Source of the DNA: Pseudomonadota bacterium
GTDB taxonomy: Bacteria; Desulfobacterota; Desulfovibrionia; Desulfovibrionales; Desulfovibrionaceae
DNA: 64,000 bases
Assembly (NCBI GenBank): GCA_023411815.1
Contig: JAEYOJ010000102.1
Coordinates: 99,490-163,489, forward strand
Reading direction: 5' to 3'
The notes under the pieces are model-generated. The model made no database searches and had not been told where the DNA came from. It saw only the letters and a list, made by a program, of their open reading frames with translations. Position 1 is the stretch's first letter. Each line of letters starts with the position of its first letter. A program made the position numbers and the translations under genes. Positions 49,416 to 59,600 of this stretch are shown here, piece by piece.

Positions 49416-50264
49416 ATGGGCGCAAGAAGAACCTCGCAGGCCAAGTCCGGGAGGGAGGCCAAGACTTCGCGCGGCAAGTCCTCCGGCGCCAAGGCCACGC
49501 GGGGCCGCGCAAAACCATCCAAGCGAAAAAGCAGGCCCGGCCGCTGGCGCACGCTGGGCCTCACGGCCATGGGCATGCTGCTGCTCGGCGCATTCAGCAT
49601 CTTTGCTTTGACCTTCTTCCTCGCCTTCCCCTTGAGCGGTCCAGACGAACCGACGCCGCCGACAGCCAGGACACGCCCGGCCAAGCCTGCCGTCAGCGCC
49701 GCACCGGCCCCGTCAACCGCACCGGCCCCGGAACGGGAGCGCGCCACGGAAACCGGGCCGTCTACGGAACAGGCGCGGACGGCCCCTCCGGAGCCCATGC
49801 CGACCGCGCATCCTGTCTGGGTCGGCCAGGCCTCCAGCGACGCGCTGCCCGTGGAACTGTTCGTCCCGCCCTACGGTTTCGGCGGCACGCCTTGGGGCCG
49901 GTCCCTGCCGAGCCTGAGCGGCACGGAGCTGCTGCCCGGAGTCGGCCCCTTCGAGCATCGCCGCCCCATGGGCGAGACGAGCTTCGAGGACGAGCCGCTA
50001 CAGGACGTGCTGCTCATGCTCTATGACGACAAGCTGGCCGGCGTGACCTTGTGGCTGGGTTCGCAGGATGCCTACGAGAGGGTCGTGACCAGGCTGGTGG
50101 GACGCTACGGGCCGCCGCGGCCCGGCGAAGCCCTGACCTGGGACTGGCCCGATTTGGGCATGGCGGTGGCGTTCATGCCGACCGAAGGCCGGGGTGTGGT
50201 GAGCATATCCTACAAACCCCTGGCCCGACAGGCGGCGGAGGCGCAGGAATCGCCGCCAGAATGA
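49416..50264 (+). CDS. Membrane-anchored hypothetical protein with Pro/Ala linker
   Basis: 282 residues. A Lys/Arg-rich N-terminus, one membrane segment near residues 47-70 (TLGLTAMGMLLLGAFSIFAL), a disordered linker of Pro, Ala, Thr and Glu (about 75-125), and a C-terminal folded region of about 150 residues with Trp and Pro (VELFVPPYGFGGTPWGRSLP). No family is recognised. The small domain includes VRLVGRYGPPRPGE-type sequence. It follows the ferredoxin-like gene by four bases, so it may be part of the same transcript, and a terminator follows. Confidence 0.65.
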   Translation: MGARRTSQAKSGREAKTSRGKSSGAKATRGRAKPSKRKSRPGRWRTLGLTAMGMLLLGAFSIFALTFFLAFPLSGPDEPTPPTARTRPAKPAVSAAPAPSTAPAPERERATETGPSTEQARTAPPEPMPTAHPVWVGQASSDALPVELFVPPYGFGGTPWGRSLPSLSGTELLPGVGPFEHRRPMGETSFEDEPLQDVLLMLYDDKLAGVTLWLGSQDAYERVVTRLVGRYGPPRPGEALTWDWPDLGMAVAFMPTEGRGVVSISYKPLARQAAEAQESPPE

Positions 50265-50266
50265 AA

Positions 50267-50288
50267 AATGCCGGACTTTGCCGGCATT
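50267..50288. terminator. Bidirectional terminator
   Basis: 8-bp stem AATGCCGG / CCGGCATT, loop ACTTTG. The minus-strand side continues into TTTTTC, fitting the end of the yihY operon, and the plus side follows the preceding gene's stop. Confidence 0.8.
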
Positions 50289-50387
50289 CTTCCATCCGTC
50301 GCCCCCCTTATCGCGAGTCCAAGGGGGTCCTCTTCTCTGACAAGGATTCCACTCGGGCGGCGCGTCTTCGGCTGCCCGTGGCATCCT

Positions 50388-51386
50388 CTACTCCCTTCCG
50401 GCCCTAGTCTGATCCGCCTCGTCCCGCTCCGCATCCCGCGAGCTTTCCTCCCTGGCCCTACCCTTCTCTTTCTTGCGACGCTTGCCCCCTTCGATGGTCT
50501 CATCCACCTTGGCCTGACGCTCCCAATGCGAGCGGATGGAGGTGCCGTACAGCTCGGACCAGGCCTGGGTGAATTCGGCTCCCATGAAAAGGATGAGTGC
50601 GGAATAGTTGATCCACAGGAGCATGAGTATGATCGCGCTGGCCGGACCGTACATGGAAGCCGTGGCGCTGCGGCCAAGGTAGTAGCCGATGGCCGTCTTG
50701 CCCAGGAACAGGAGCAGGGCCGTGACCAGCGAGCCCACGGCCACGTCGCGCCAGGCGATGCGCGCATCGGGCAGGAATTTGAAAATCACGCCGATAAGCA
50801 AGGCCAAGCCTGTAAATGACAATATCTGCTGCAGAAAATCGAGGAGGTTCAGCGTGGCCACGGGCAACCACTGGGTCAGGTAGCCGTAGGCCCCTGTCAT
50901 GACCGCCTGGACAATGGTCAGCAGGAGTAAAAGCCCGCCCATGAGCAGGATGAGCACCAGCGAGTTGAGCCTGTCGAGGAGCATGCGCAGCACGCCGGTC
51001 TTCTTGGTTTGGGCCACGCCCCAGACGATGTTCAGGGAGTTTTGCAGGTTAGCCAGCATCGTCGTGGCTGTCACGACCAGGGTGCCCAGGCCGATGAGGC
51101 TGGCGATGAGGCTGCTGGAGGGCTGGTAGGCCTTCTCCATCAGGCGGCGTATGGTTTCCGCGGCCTGCGAGCCCAGGTATTCGGCGACATATCCGTAGAC
51201 GAGGTTCACGACATCCTGGCTGCCGGCCACCAGGCTCAAGGCCGATATGAGGATTACCAGCAGCGGAGCCAGGGAGAACAGGGCATAGTAGGACAGGGCC
51301 GCGGCCAGGGTGAAGCAGTTGTCGTCCGAAAAGCCGTAAACCGTTTTCAGCAGCAGAGCCCACAGCTCACGCGCCAGCTTGCGCAT
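50388..51386 (-). CDS. YihY/BrkB-family membrane protein
   Basis: 332 residues, about six membrane segments. The family core includes FTLAAALSYYALFSLAPLLV, ASLIGLGTLVVTATTMLANL, SLNIVWGVAQ, LPDARIAWRDVAVGSLVTAL and MYGPASAIILMLLWINYSAL. The C-terminal 50 residues are a charged tail (KRRKKEKGRAREESSRDAER). Family function is uncertain; proposed roles include transport. GGGGGAG precedes the ATG. It is the last gene of the operon after AI-2E and spoT. Confidence 0.93.
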   Translation of the reverse strand: MRKLARELWALLLKTVYGFSDDNCFTLAAALSYYALFSLAPLLVILISALSLVAGSQDVVNLVYGYVAEYLGSQAAETIRRLMEKAYQPSSSLIASLIGLGTLVVTATTMLANLQNSLNIVWGVAQTKKTGVLRMLLDRLNSLVLILLMGGLLLLLTIVQAVMTGAYGYLTQWLPVATLNLLDFLQQILSFTGLALLIGVIFKFLPDARIAWRDVAVGSLVTALLLFLGKTAIGYYLGRSATASMYGPASAIILMLLWINYSALILFMGAEFTQAWSELYGTSIRSHWERQAKVDETIEGGKRRKKEKGRAREESSRDAERDEADQTRAGRE

Positions 51387-51411
51387 GCATCTCCCCCTAT
51401 GCCTGCCCGCC

Positions 51412-52545
51412 TCAGACGTTCTCCGGCGGTGGAAGCGTCGTGTCCTCGTGCACTTCGTCCAGCACTTCGTGGTATTCGCTCCGGTAGATGTACAGCATGA
51501 CCGTGGCGAAGGCGATGATAAGCGGGCCGTACAGGAGCCCGGCCAGGCCGAAAACCTGCAGGCCGCCGATGATGGCCAGGAAGATGTAGAAGGGCGACAT
51601 CTGGGCCTGGCCCTGCATGAGGAAGGGCCGTAGGAAGTTGTCTATGGAGCCCACGATGATCGCGCACCAGGCCGCGAAGAACACCGCGGACTTGTAGCTG
51701 CCGAGGAAGACCAGATAGGCTGTGGCCGGAACCCAGACCAGGGCCGTGCCCACGACCGGCACCAGCGAGGCCAGGCCCAGCACGGTGCCCCAGAACAAGG
51801 CCGGTATGCCCACGACGGCCATGGCGATGCCGCCGGCGAGGCCCTGGCATACGGCCGTCAGGAAGCTGCCCAGGAATACCGAGCGGGTCACGGCCTTGAT
51901 GCGCGCCAGGATGCGCTCCTCCTGTCCCGAACGCAAGGGAGAGAGATGCTTGACCGTGTTGACCATGGCCTTGCCGTCACGCAGGAAATAGAAGGTCAGG
52001 AAGAGCATGATGGCGAAATCCACCACGAAATCGACGGCATTGCCCAGAATGCTCGTACCGCTCTTGAGCAGGGCTTGTCCCAGGCCGGTGCTCGCGGCCA
52101 CGAGTTGCGTGCGCAGTTCCTCGCCTTCAAGGTGCACGAAAGGCAGGTATCTGCGCATGCCGGCCAGCAGCTGGGCTATGCGGGGGTTCTCCTGCAGGCG
52201 GGCCAAATCCACGTGGCCGAGCCAGTCGCTGACGCGCGTGGCCATCTCCATGCCCTGGCTGATGAGCGCAGCCAGGAAGACCAGCACCGGGATGACGATG
52301 ACCAGGGTGATGAGGAGCACGGTAATCAGGGCGGCCAGGTTGCGCTTGCCAGGCAGCTTGCGCAGGATCCAGCGCTGGGTCGGATAGAAGAGCGTGGCCA
52401 TGACCGCGCCCATGATGAGCGGATCGGCGAAAGGCCAGACGACGTACAGGGCCAGGCCCAGGCTCAGGACAAGCACGGCCACCAGGAACGAGCGCACGAT
52501 CTTGTCGCGGGTCTTCACGGGCGGAGCGCTTCTGTGCGCGAGCAT
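51412..52545 (-). CDS. AI-2E-family transporter
   Basis: 377 residues, about eight membrane segments. FLVAVLVLSLGLALYVVWPF, LIMGAVMATLFYPTQRWILR and IPALFWGTVLGLASLVPVVG are family features; VPVVGTALVWVPATAYLV and MSPFYIFLAIIGGLQVFGLA with GLLYGPLI end the core. Members export small solutes or act as Na+/H+ antiporters, and the cargo here is unknown. AGGAGG three bases before the ATG overlaps the spoT stop. Confidence 0.93.
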   Translation of the reverse strand: MLAHRSAPPVKTRDKIVRSFLVAVLVLSLGLALYVVWPFADPLIMGAVMATLFYPTQRWILRKLPGKRNLAALITVLLITLVIVIPVLVFLAALISQGMEMATRVSDWLGHVDLARLQENPRIAQLLAGMRRYLPFVHLEGEELRTQLVAASTGLGQALLKSGTSILGNAVDFVVDFAIMLFLTFYFLRDGKAMVNTVKHLSPLRSGQEERILARIKAVTRSVFLGSFLTAVCQGLAGGIAMAVVGIPALFWGTVLGLASLVPVVGTALVWVPATAYLVFLGSYKSAVFFAAWCAIIVGSIDNFLRPFLMQGQAQMSPFYIFLAIIGGLQVFGLAGLLYGPLIIAFATVMLYIYRSEYHEVLDEVHEDTTLPPPENV

Positions 52546-52552
52546 GGACCTC

Positions 52553-54703
52553 CTAAGCCAGGGCGATGCGCCCTGCGTCGATGACGATGGGCAGCTTGCT
52601 GAGCTTGTCCAGAGTTGCGTAGAGGTGGGCCGAACTCCGCACCTCGACCTTGAAGACCAGTTCCGAGATGCCGTCCTCGCTGGACAGGAACGATCCCGAG
52701 TCGATGTTCACCCCCTCCGCGGCCAGCATCTCGCTGATCTGGGCCAGGGCGCCCTTCACGTTCTTGGCCCGTATGCTGATCTTGGCCGGATGAGGCACGT
52801 TTTCCTCACCCTCCCAGTAGATGTCCAGCAGCCGTTCCGGCTCCAGGGCCTGCACGTTGGGACAGTCGGCCGTGTGCACGGTCACGCCGCGGCCGCGCGT
52901 GATGTAGCCCACGATGGGCTCGCCCGGCAGCGGATCGCAACAGCCGGCGTAGCGCACGAGCATGTCGTCCACACCCTTGATGCGCACCTTGTCCGTGGTC
53001 TTGGGCCTGGGAGCCTCCTCGACCTGGGACTCGGCCGCGGCCGCCTGGGCCTTGTCCTCCTCCGTCTTGGCGGGCACGAGCCTGTGCAGCACCTTGCGCG
53101 GGGTGATCCGGCCGTAGCCCACGGACACGAGCAGGTCCTCGACGGAGTTGAAGGAGAACTCCGCGGCCAGGGGCTCGAACTTGCCCTCCTGCAGGGCCCT
53201 GGGGAAGTTGACCCCCAGCTTGCGGCCTTCCTTCTCCAGGATCTCCTTGGCCAGCACGATGGAACGCTGGCGCTCCTCCGTGCGGATAAAATACTTGATG
53301 CGCTGGATGGCCTTGCCGCTCTTGACGTACTTGAGCCAGTCGCGGCTCGGATGGCGCTGGGCGTCGGTGATGACCTCGACCGTGTCGCCGTTCCTGAGCT
53401 TGGTGGTCAGAGGCACGAGCCGGCCGTTGACCTTGGCCCCGGCGCAGTGGTCGCCCACCTCCGAATGGACCATGTAGGCGAAGTCCACGGGCGTGGCGCC
53501 CTCGGGCAGGGACTTCACGTCGCCCCGGGGCGTGAACACGTAGACCTGATCCTCGGAGAGGTCCACGCGCAGGGAGCGCATGAACTCGCGCGGATCGCGG
53601 GCCTCCTTCTGCCAGTCCAAAATTTCTCGCAGCCAGGAGAAACGCTCGACATCCTTGGGCCTGCCGCCTCCGCCCTCCTTGTACTGCCAGTGCGCGGCCA
53701 CGCCGTATTCGGCCAGGCGGTGCATCTCCTCGGTGCGGATCTGGATTTCTATGCGCTCGCCGTCCGGCCCGATGACCGTGGTGTGCAGGGACTGGTACAT
53801 GTTCGGCTTGGGCATGGAGATGTAATCCTTGAACCTGCCCGGCACGGGCTTCCAAATGGAGTGCACCTCTCCCAATACGGCGTAGCAGTCGCGGATGGTG
53901 GACACGATGACGCGGAAGGCCATGATGTCGTAGACCTGATCCAGGGTCAGGCTCTGCTGCAACATCTTGTTGTGGATGGAGTACAGATGCTTAGTGCGGC
54001 CCACCACGCGGCCCTTGATCTTGTTGCGGCCGAGCATGTCGTCCAGGAGCCCGATGACCTTGGCGATGTACTCGTGACCGATGTCCTGGTAGTGCTCCAC
54101 GCCCTTCCTGAGCTGGGCATGGGCATCGGGCCGCGTGTACATGAAGCACAGGTCTTCCAGCTCGGTCTTGATGAAATGCAGGCCCAGCCGGTTGGCCAGC
54201 GGCGCGTAGATGTCCAGGGTCTCCTGGGCGATGCGCTTCTGCTTCTCGGGCTTTTGGAAATCCAGCGTACGCATGTTGTGCAGCCGGTCGGCGAGCTTGA
54301 TCATGATGACCCGGATGTCCTCGGCCATGGCCACGATCATCTTGCGGATGTTCTCGGCCTGGGCCTGGGCCTTGGTCTCGAAGGTCATCTTGCTGATCTT
54401 GGTCACGCCGTCGACTATGTGCGCGACCTCCTTGCCGAACTTGCTCCCGATCTCGTCCACCGTGGCCTTGGTGTCCTCCACCGTGTCGTGCAGCAGCGCG
54501 GCCACGATGGCGAACTCGTCCAGGCGCATGTCGGCCAGGATGTTGGCCACTTCCAGGGGATGGGACATGTACGGCTCGCCCGAGAGCCGGGTCTGCCCCG
54601 CATGAGCCGCGGCCGCGAAAACGTAGGCCTTCTGGATGAGGGCCACGTTGGGTTCCGGGTGGTAGGACAGAACCTTTTCGATTATTTCATGTATGCGGAT
54701 CAT
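52553..54703 (-). CDS. spoT: (p)ppGpp synthetase/hydrolase (Rel/SpoT type)
   Basis: 716 residues. The HD hydrolase domain is intact: MSHPLEVANILADMRLDEFA, LLHDTVEDTKATV and KLADRLHNMRTL. The synthetase domain has GRTKHLYSIHNKM, AFRVIVSTIRDCYAVLGEVH and RFKDYISMPKPNMYQSLHTT, the RFKD form seen in bifunctional Rel/SpoT rather than the EFDD of RelA. TGS (VYVFTPRGDVKSLPEGATPV), a Cys-containing helical/Zn-finger segment (VRYAGCCDPLPGEPIVGYIT) and ACT (KISIRAKNVKGALAQISEML) follow. It balances the alarmone level. ATG 54703 has GGGAGG upstream. Confidence 0.96.
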   Translation of the reverse strand: MIRIHEIIEKVLSYHPEPNVALIQKAYVFAAAAHAGQTRLSGEPYMSHPLEVANILADMRLDEFAIVAALLHDTVEDTKATVDEIGSKFGKEVAHIVDGVTKISKMTFETKAQAQAENIRKMIVAMAEDIRVIMIKLADRLHNMRTLDFQKPEKQKRIAQETLDIYAPLANRLGLHFIKTELEDLCFMYTRPDAHAQLRKGVEHYQDIGHEYIAKVIGLLDDMLGRNKIKGRVVGRTKHLYSIHNKMLQQSLTLDQVYDIMAFRVIVSTIRDCYAVLGEVHSIWKPVPGRFKDYISMPKPNMYQSLHTTVIGPDGERIEIQIRTEEMHRLAEYGVAAHWQYKEGGGGRPKDVERFSWLREILDWQKEARDPREFMRSLRVDLSEDQVYVFTPRGDVKSLPEGATPVDFAYMVHSEVGDHCAGAKVNGRLVPLTTKLRNGDTVEVITDAQRHPSRDWLKYVKSGKAIQRIKYFIRTEERQRSIVLAKEILEKEGRKLGVNFPRALQEGKFEPLAAEFSFNSVEDLLVSVGYGRITPRKVLHRLVPAKTEEDKAQAAAAESQVEEAPRPKTTDKVRIKGVDDMLVRYAGCCDPLPGEPIVGYITRGRGVTVHTADCPNVQALEPERLLDIYWEGEENVPHPAKISIRAKNVKGALAQISEMLAAEGVNIDSGSFLSSEDGISELVFKVEVRSSAHLYATLDKLSKLPIVIDAGRIALA

Positions 54704-54734
54704 ATGCCCCGGCCTCCCTTGGGCCGGGTTCCTG

Positions 54735-56384
54735 TCAGCGCTGCAGTTGCGTGGGGACCCACCACTTGGTGAAGTTGTGCGTGATGCCTGCCGGCGCGAC
54801 CTCCACGTCGCGGAAACGCGCATGCACAATGGGCAGGGCCATGGGCACGTACAGGAACGTGTACGGTTGGTCCTCGTAAAGGATCTCCTGCACCCGGTCG
54901 TATATGCGCTTGCGCTTCTCCTGATCCAGGGTCCTGCGACCTTCTTCCAGCAGGCGGTCCAGTTCCTCGTTCTTGTAGTAGGTCAGGTTCAGGCCGGCGG
55001 GCGGGAACTGCGAGGAGTGCCAGACCGTAAAGATATCAGGGTCCTGCAGGATGTTCCAGCCCAGAATAGTGGCCTCGAAATTGCCCTTGTTGAGGAACTC
55101 GTTGGCGAAGGCGGCCCACTCCACGGTGCGGATGTCCACGGCCACGCCGATCTGCTTCAGCCGCTGCTGTATGATGGTCGCGGTCTTGATGCGCTGTTCG
55201 TTGCCCTGGTTGGTCAGGATGGTGAACTTGAAGGTCTGGCCGTTCCTGTCCAGCAGGCCGTCGCCGTTGCCGTCGGTCCAGCCCTCCTCGGCCAGCAGGC
55301 GCCTGGCCTTGTCCGGGTCGTAGGCATAGGGCGCGAGCTTGTCGTTGTAGACCCAGGTTCCCGGCTTGTATGGGCCGATGGCCGGCTGTCCCAGGCCGAA
55401 CAGCACGCCCTTGACGATCTCCTGCGTGTCGATGGCGTGGCTCAGGGCCTGGCGCACCTTCTTGCTTTGGAACAGCGGGTGCTTCAGGTTGTAACCGAGA
55501 AACGCGTAGCCGAAGGAAAGATACTCGAACTTGTTCCAGTTGCGCTCCCATTCGGGGCCCTTGGTCTGGAACAGGAACTGCTGGGCGGTAAGGCTCATGA
55601 TGTCCAGATTGCCCGCCTTCAACTCGAGGAACTGCGTGGAGAGGTCGGGGATGATCTCGTAGATGACCTGATCCAGATAAGGCCGGCCCAGGAAGTAGTC
55701 GTCGTTGGCCTCCAGCACGATGCGCCGGCCGGGCACCCACTCCTTGAGCTTGTAGGGGCCTGCGCCCATGGGCTTGCGGCTGTATTTCGTCTCCAGGAGA
55801 TTCTCTTTCTCCAGCACGTGCTTAGGCAGGACATCCAGGGCCCAGGTCACCAGCGAACGCGCAAAAGGCTTGTCGTAGCGCACTTCGAAAGAGTAAGGTC
55901 CAGTTACCGTGAATTCCTTGATGGCCAGGAAGTCATCGCTGTAGGCGGTGGGAGTCTTGGGGTCGCGCATGAGGTCCACGGTGAACTTCACGTCCTCGGC
56001 CGTGAAGGGCGCGCCGTCGAACCAGCGGATGTCCTCGCGCAGCTTGAAGCGCAGGAGCTTGCCGTCTTCCAGCACCTCGAAGGACTCGGCGGCCCAGGGC
56101 TCCAGCTCGATGTCCTTGTTGTAACGCAACGGCGCCACATAGATGAGATCCGCCACCTCGTGCGAGGCCGAGTCCGTGGACAGGGCCGCTATGAGGTTGG
56201 AGGGCTCGCCCAGGGACGGCTCCACGATGCGGCCTCCGCGCACCGGGGTTTCTGTCACTCCGGGAACAGGCCTCACGCCGACGGCGGAGGGCTTGCCCTG
56301 TTCGTCCTTATCGGAGGGCCCGCAGGCAAGGGCCAGTAATGCAAGTATCGCCAGCACGGCCCCAATGATGTACCTTGGATGCAT
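54735..56384 (-). CDS. Peptide ABC transporter substrate-binding lipoprotein (OppA/DppA-like)
   Basis: 549 residues. Lipobox LLALAC with Cys21 after a short signal. The SBP family 5 fold: GGRIVEPSLGEPSNLIAALS, ALRYN-type APLRYNKDIELEPWAAESFE, LREDIRWFDGAPFTAEDVKF, GAGPYKLKEWVPGRRIVLEA and QALSHAIDTQEIVKGVLFGL. Ligands are usually oligopeptides or nickel-type chelates. Permease and ATPase genes are not adjacent; instead spoT follows by 31 bases. A peptide-uptake link to starvation signalling is possible, but operon sharing alone cannot show it. Confidence 0.92.
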   Translation of the reverse strand: MHPRYIIGAVLAILALLALACGPSDKDEQGKPSAVGVRPVPGVTETPVRGGRIVEPSLGEPSNLIAALSTDSASHEVADLIYVAPLRYNKDIELEPWAAESFEVLEDGKLLRFKLREDIRWFDGAPFTAEDVKFTVDLMRDPKTPTAYSDDFLAIKEFTVTGPYSFEVRYDKPFARSLVTWALDVLPKHVLEKENLLETKYSRKPMGAGPYKLKEWVPGRRIVLEANDDYFLGRPYLDQVIYEIIPDLSTQFLELKAGNLDIMSLTAQQFLFQTKGPEWERNWNKFEYLSFGYAFLGYNLKHPLFQSKKVRQALSHAIDTQEIVKGVLFGLGQPAIGPYKPGTWVYNDKLAPYAYDPDKARRLLAEEGWTDGNGDGLLDRNGQTFKFTILTNQGNEQRIKTATIIQQRLKQIGVAVDIRTVEWAAFANEFLNKGNFEATILGWNILQDPDIFTVWHSSQFPPAGLNLTYYKNEELDRLLEEGRRTLDQEKRKRIYDRVQEILYEDQPYTFLYVPMALPIVHARFRDVEVAPAGITHNFTKWWVPTQLQR

Positions 56385-56618
56385 TTCTCAACTTCCTTAG
56401 TCTCGAGGGGTTGACAGCCCGATGGAGTGGACCAAGTTTTCCGCGAAAGAAAAATTATGAAGCAAAGCAGGTCAAAAGCCAAGTCGCGCTTGATTAGCTT
56501 TTGTTTTTTGATTAACAAAACCTATTAAGTTCCACCGCTGTTGGGTACTTTTCCCATAACCCCTTTAGAGTAAACCGAAAACCGAACAACACGGTTAGTA
56601 CGGGAGTACTACGCATAT

Positions 56619-59600
56619 ATGCCTGCGGCCGAGGAAAACAAGGTCAGAAAAATCCTCTCCGACTTCCTCAAGGACTCCATCCCGGAGTACATCCTTGAGG
56701 GCTCACAGGGGATCGTCTCCAATGGCGGAGTCCAGAAGCTGAATGTCAACCGGCGTGAAGGTGTGTGGGATGCCGAAGCCCAGATCCAGGGCGAGGATTT
56801 CCAGGTTTACGCCACCGAGATGAGCATCAACCTCGACAAGGAAGCGGTCAACTACTACTGCAACTGCGACGAGGGCTTTTCCGGCTCGTGCCGTCATGTC
56901 GGCGCCGTGGCCCTCAAGGTCCTGGCGTCCCTGACCGAGAAGAAGGCCGAGCAGGCCATCGTCGAGGCGGTGCCGCGACGCTCCGAGTGGAGGCAGACCT
57001 TCCGCTCCTACTTCTCGTCCGAGCATGAGCCCGAAGCCGGCAAGCACTATCTCGTCTACCGCTTCTATCCCGAGCCGGAACGCCTGCAGGTAGCTTTCTT
57101 CCGCGCGCGGCAGAACAAGTCCGGCCTGTCCCAGGTGCACAACGAGGTCACCCTGGAGCAGATCCTGCAGAATCCGGACTGGACCGAAACCACTCCCCTG
57201 CTGCCCAAGGTGGCCAGGCTGCTGGGCATCTACCAGGACTACATGGGCCATCGCGTGGAACTGCCGCCCGGCCTGCTGACCTGGTTCTTCTGGGCGATCA
57301 AGGACGAGTACTACCTGTTCCAGAGCGACACCGACCAGCCGGTGCGGGTCGAGCGCAAGACCATGCGTCTGCAGCTTTCGCCGGCCCTGTCCGAGGACGG
57401 CCTGGCTTTCGACATCATGCTCTCGCGCGAGGGCAAGCAGCCTTTCTCCATCAAGGGCGAGGATGCCTTCTTCTACGGCCAGATGCCCCTGTGGGTTCTC
57501 TGGCGCGGCACCTTCTACCCGGTGCAGACAGGCCTGAATTCCTCGCTCATCCAGAACCTCGTGCACGCGCCGCCGTCCATCCCCTCGGACGAAATATCCG
57601 AATTCCTCGACCGCGTGTGGACCAAGCTGCCTTCGAGCGACCTGCACGGCCAGGAGGAATTCCTGACGCGCATGGCCCCGATCTTCGTCCCGGCCAAGTA
57701 CAGCCCCAAGCTGTTCCTGGACGAGGAAGGCAGCCTGCTTACCCTGCAGATCTCGAACGTCTACGAGACCGAGCACATGGAGGTCATGCTGCCCGGCCCC
57801 AACCCCGACCTGCAGACCGGTAGCTACACGTACGAAGGAAAGTCCTATCTTCTGCGCCGCGATCAGCAGGCCGAGGCCGACCTGCAGACAAAGCTCCACG
57901 ACATGAATTTCCAGGCGCGCAACAACGCCAACTGGTTCCTGGAGCCCGAGGAGGCCATCACCTTCCTGCTTGATTACTATCCCAAGCTTGTGGAGACCTA
58001 CCGCGTCTACGGCGAGAAGAACCTGACCCGCTACAAGGTCAGGCTCTCGCAGCCCGTAGTCGTGGCCGAGGTTGAGACGAACGAGGAAGACAAGTGGTTC
58101 AACCTGGAGGTCAACGTCGAATATGACGGCCAGCGCGTGCCCATAGAGGCCATCTGGAAGGCCTGGACCCAGGGCAAGCGCTACGTGCAGCTCAAGGACG
58201 GCTCCTACACGAGCCTGCCTGAGTCCTGGCTCAACAAGCTGGCCCACAAGCTGCGCGCCCTGGGCTACGATCCCGAGAAGCCACCCAAGAAGCAGTTCAG
58301 CCAGTACGAGGCGCCGGCCCTGGACAAGCTCATCGAGGACCTGCCAGAGGTGCATACGGACGAGTTCTACAAGAAGCTGCGCCAGAAGATTCACAGCTTC
58401 CAGGAGATCACGCCCATCCAGGTTCCCCAGGGACTCAACGCCACGTTGCGCCCCTATCAGCAGCAGGGCCTGTCCTATCTCAACTTCCTGCGCGAGTACG
58501 AATTCGGCGGCATCCTGGCCGACGAAATGGGCCTGGGCAAGACCGTGCAGACGCTGTCCTTCATCCAGCACATGCACGAGAAGGGCCTCACGGGGCCGAA
58601 TCTCATCATCGTGCCGACCTCGGTGCTGCCCAACTGGGAGCGCGAGTGTCAGAAATTCGTGCCGGGCCTCAAGCTCCTGACCGTATACGGAGCGCGGCGG
58701 GAGGGCATGCTCAAGCAGATCAAGGACTCGAACATCGTGCTCACCACGTATGCCCTGCTGCGCAGGGATCTGGACGAGCTGCTCAAGTTCGAGTTCAACT
58801 CGGTCATCCTGGACGAAGCACAGAACATCAAGAACCCGAACACCATCACGGCCCGCAGCGTGCGCAAGCTGAACACGAGCATGCGTCTGTGCCTTTCCGG
58901 CACGCCCATCGAGAACAACCTCTTCGAGCTGTGGAGCCTGTTCGAGTTCCTCATGCCCGGCTTCCTGGGCTCGCAGCATTCGTTCCAGCGCGGCATCGTC
59001 AAGCCGATCAAGGACGGCGACGAGGAGACCCTCGGCTACCTGCGCGGGCGCGTGCGGCCGTTCATCCTGCGCCGCACCAAGAACGAGGTGGCCAAGGACC
59101 TGCCGCCCAAGATCGAGACCATACAGTACTGCAACCTAGCCGACGAGCAGTTGGAGCTGTACGCGGCCCTGGCCAAGAAGCTCAAGGAGCAGGTCATGCA
59201 GACCGTGGACGAGAAGGGCATCGCCAAGAGCCAGATGTCCATCCTCGACGCCCTGCTCAAGCTGCGCCAGATATGCTGCCACCCGCGCCTGCTCAAGCTC
59301 GACATGCCCGGCCTGAACACCAACCTGCCCTCCGGCAAGTTCGACGCATTCCAGGACCTGATCACCGATGTCATCGAGGAAGGCCACAAGGTGCTCGTGT
59401 TCTCCCAGTTCGTGCAGATGCTGCACATCATCCGCAACTGGCTGCAGATCAACAAGACGCCCTTCGCCTACCTGGACGGCGCGAGCAAGGACCGCTTCGA
59501 GCAGGTGGAGCGCTTCAATTCCGACCCGAGCATTCCCATCTTCCTCATCTCGCTCAAGGCCGGCGGCACGGGCCTCAACCTGACCAGCGCCGACTATGTC

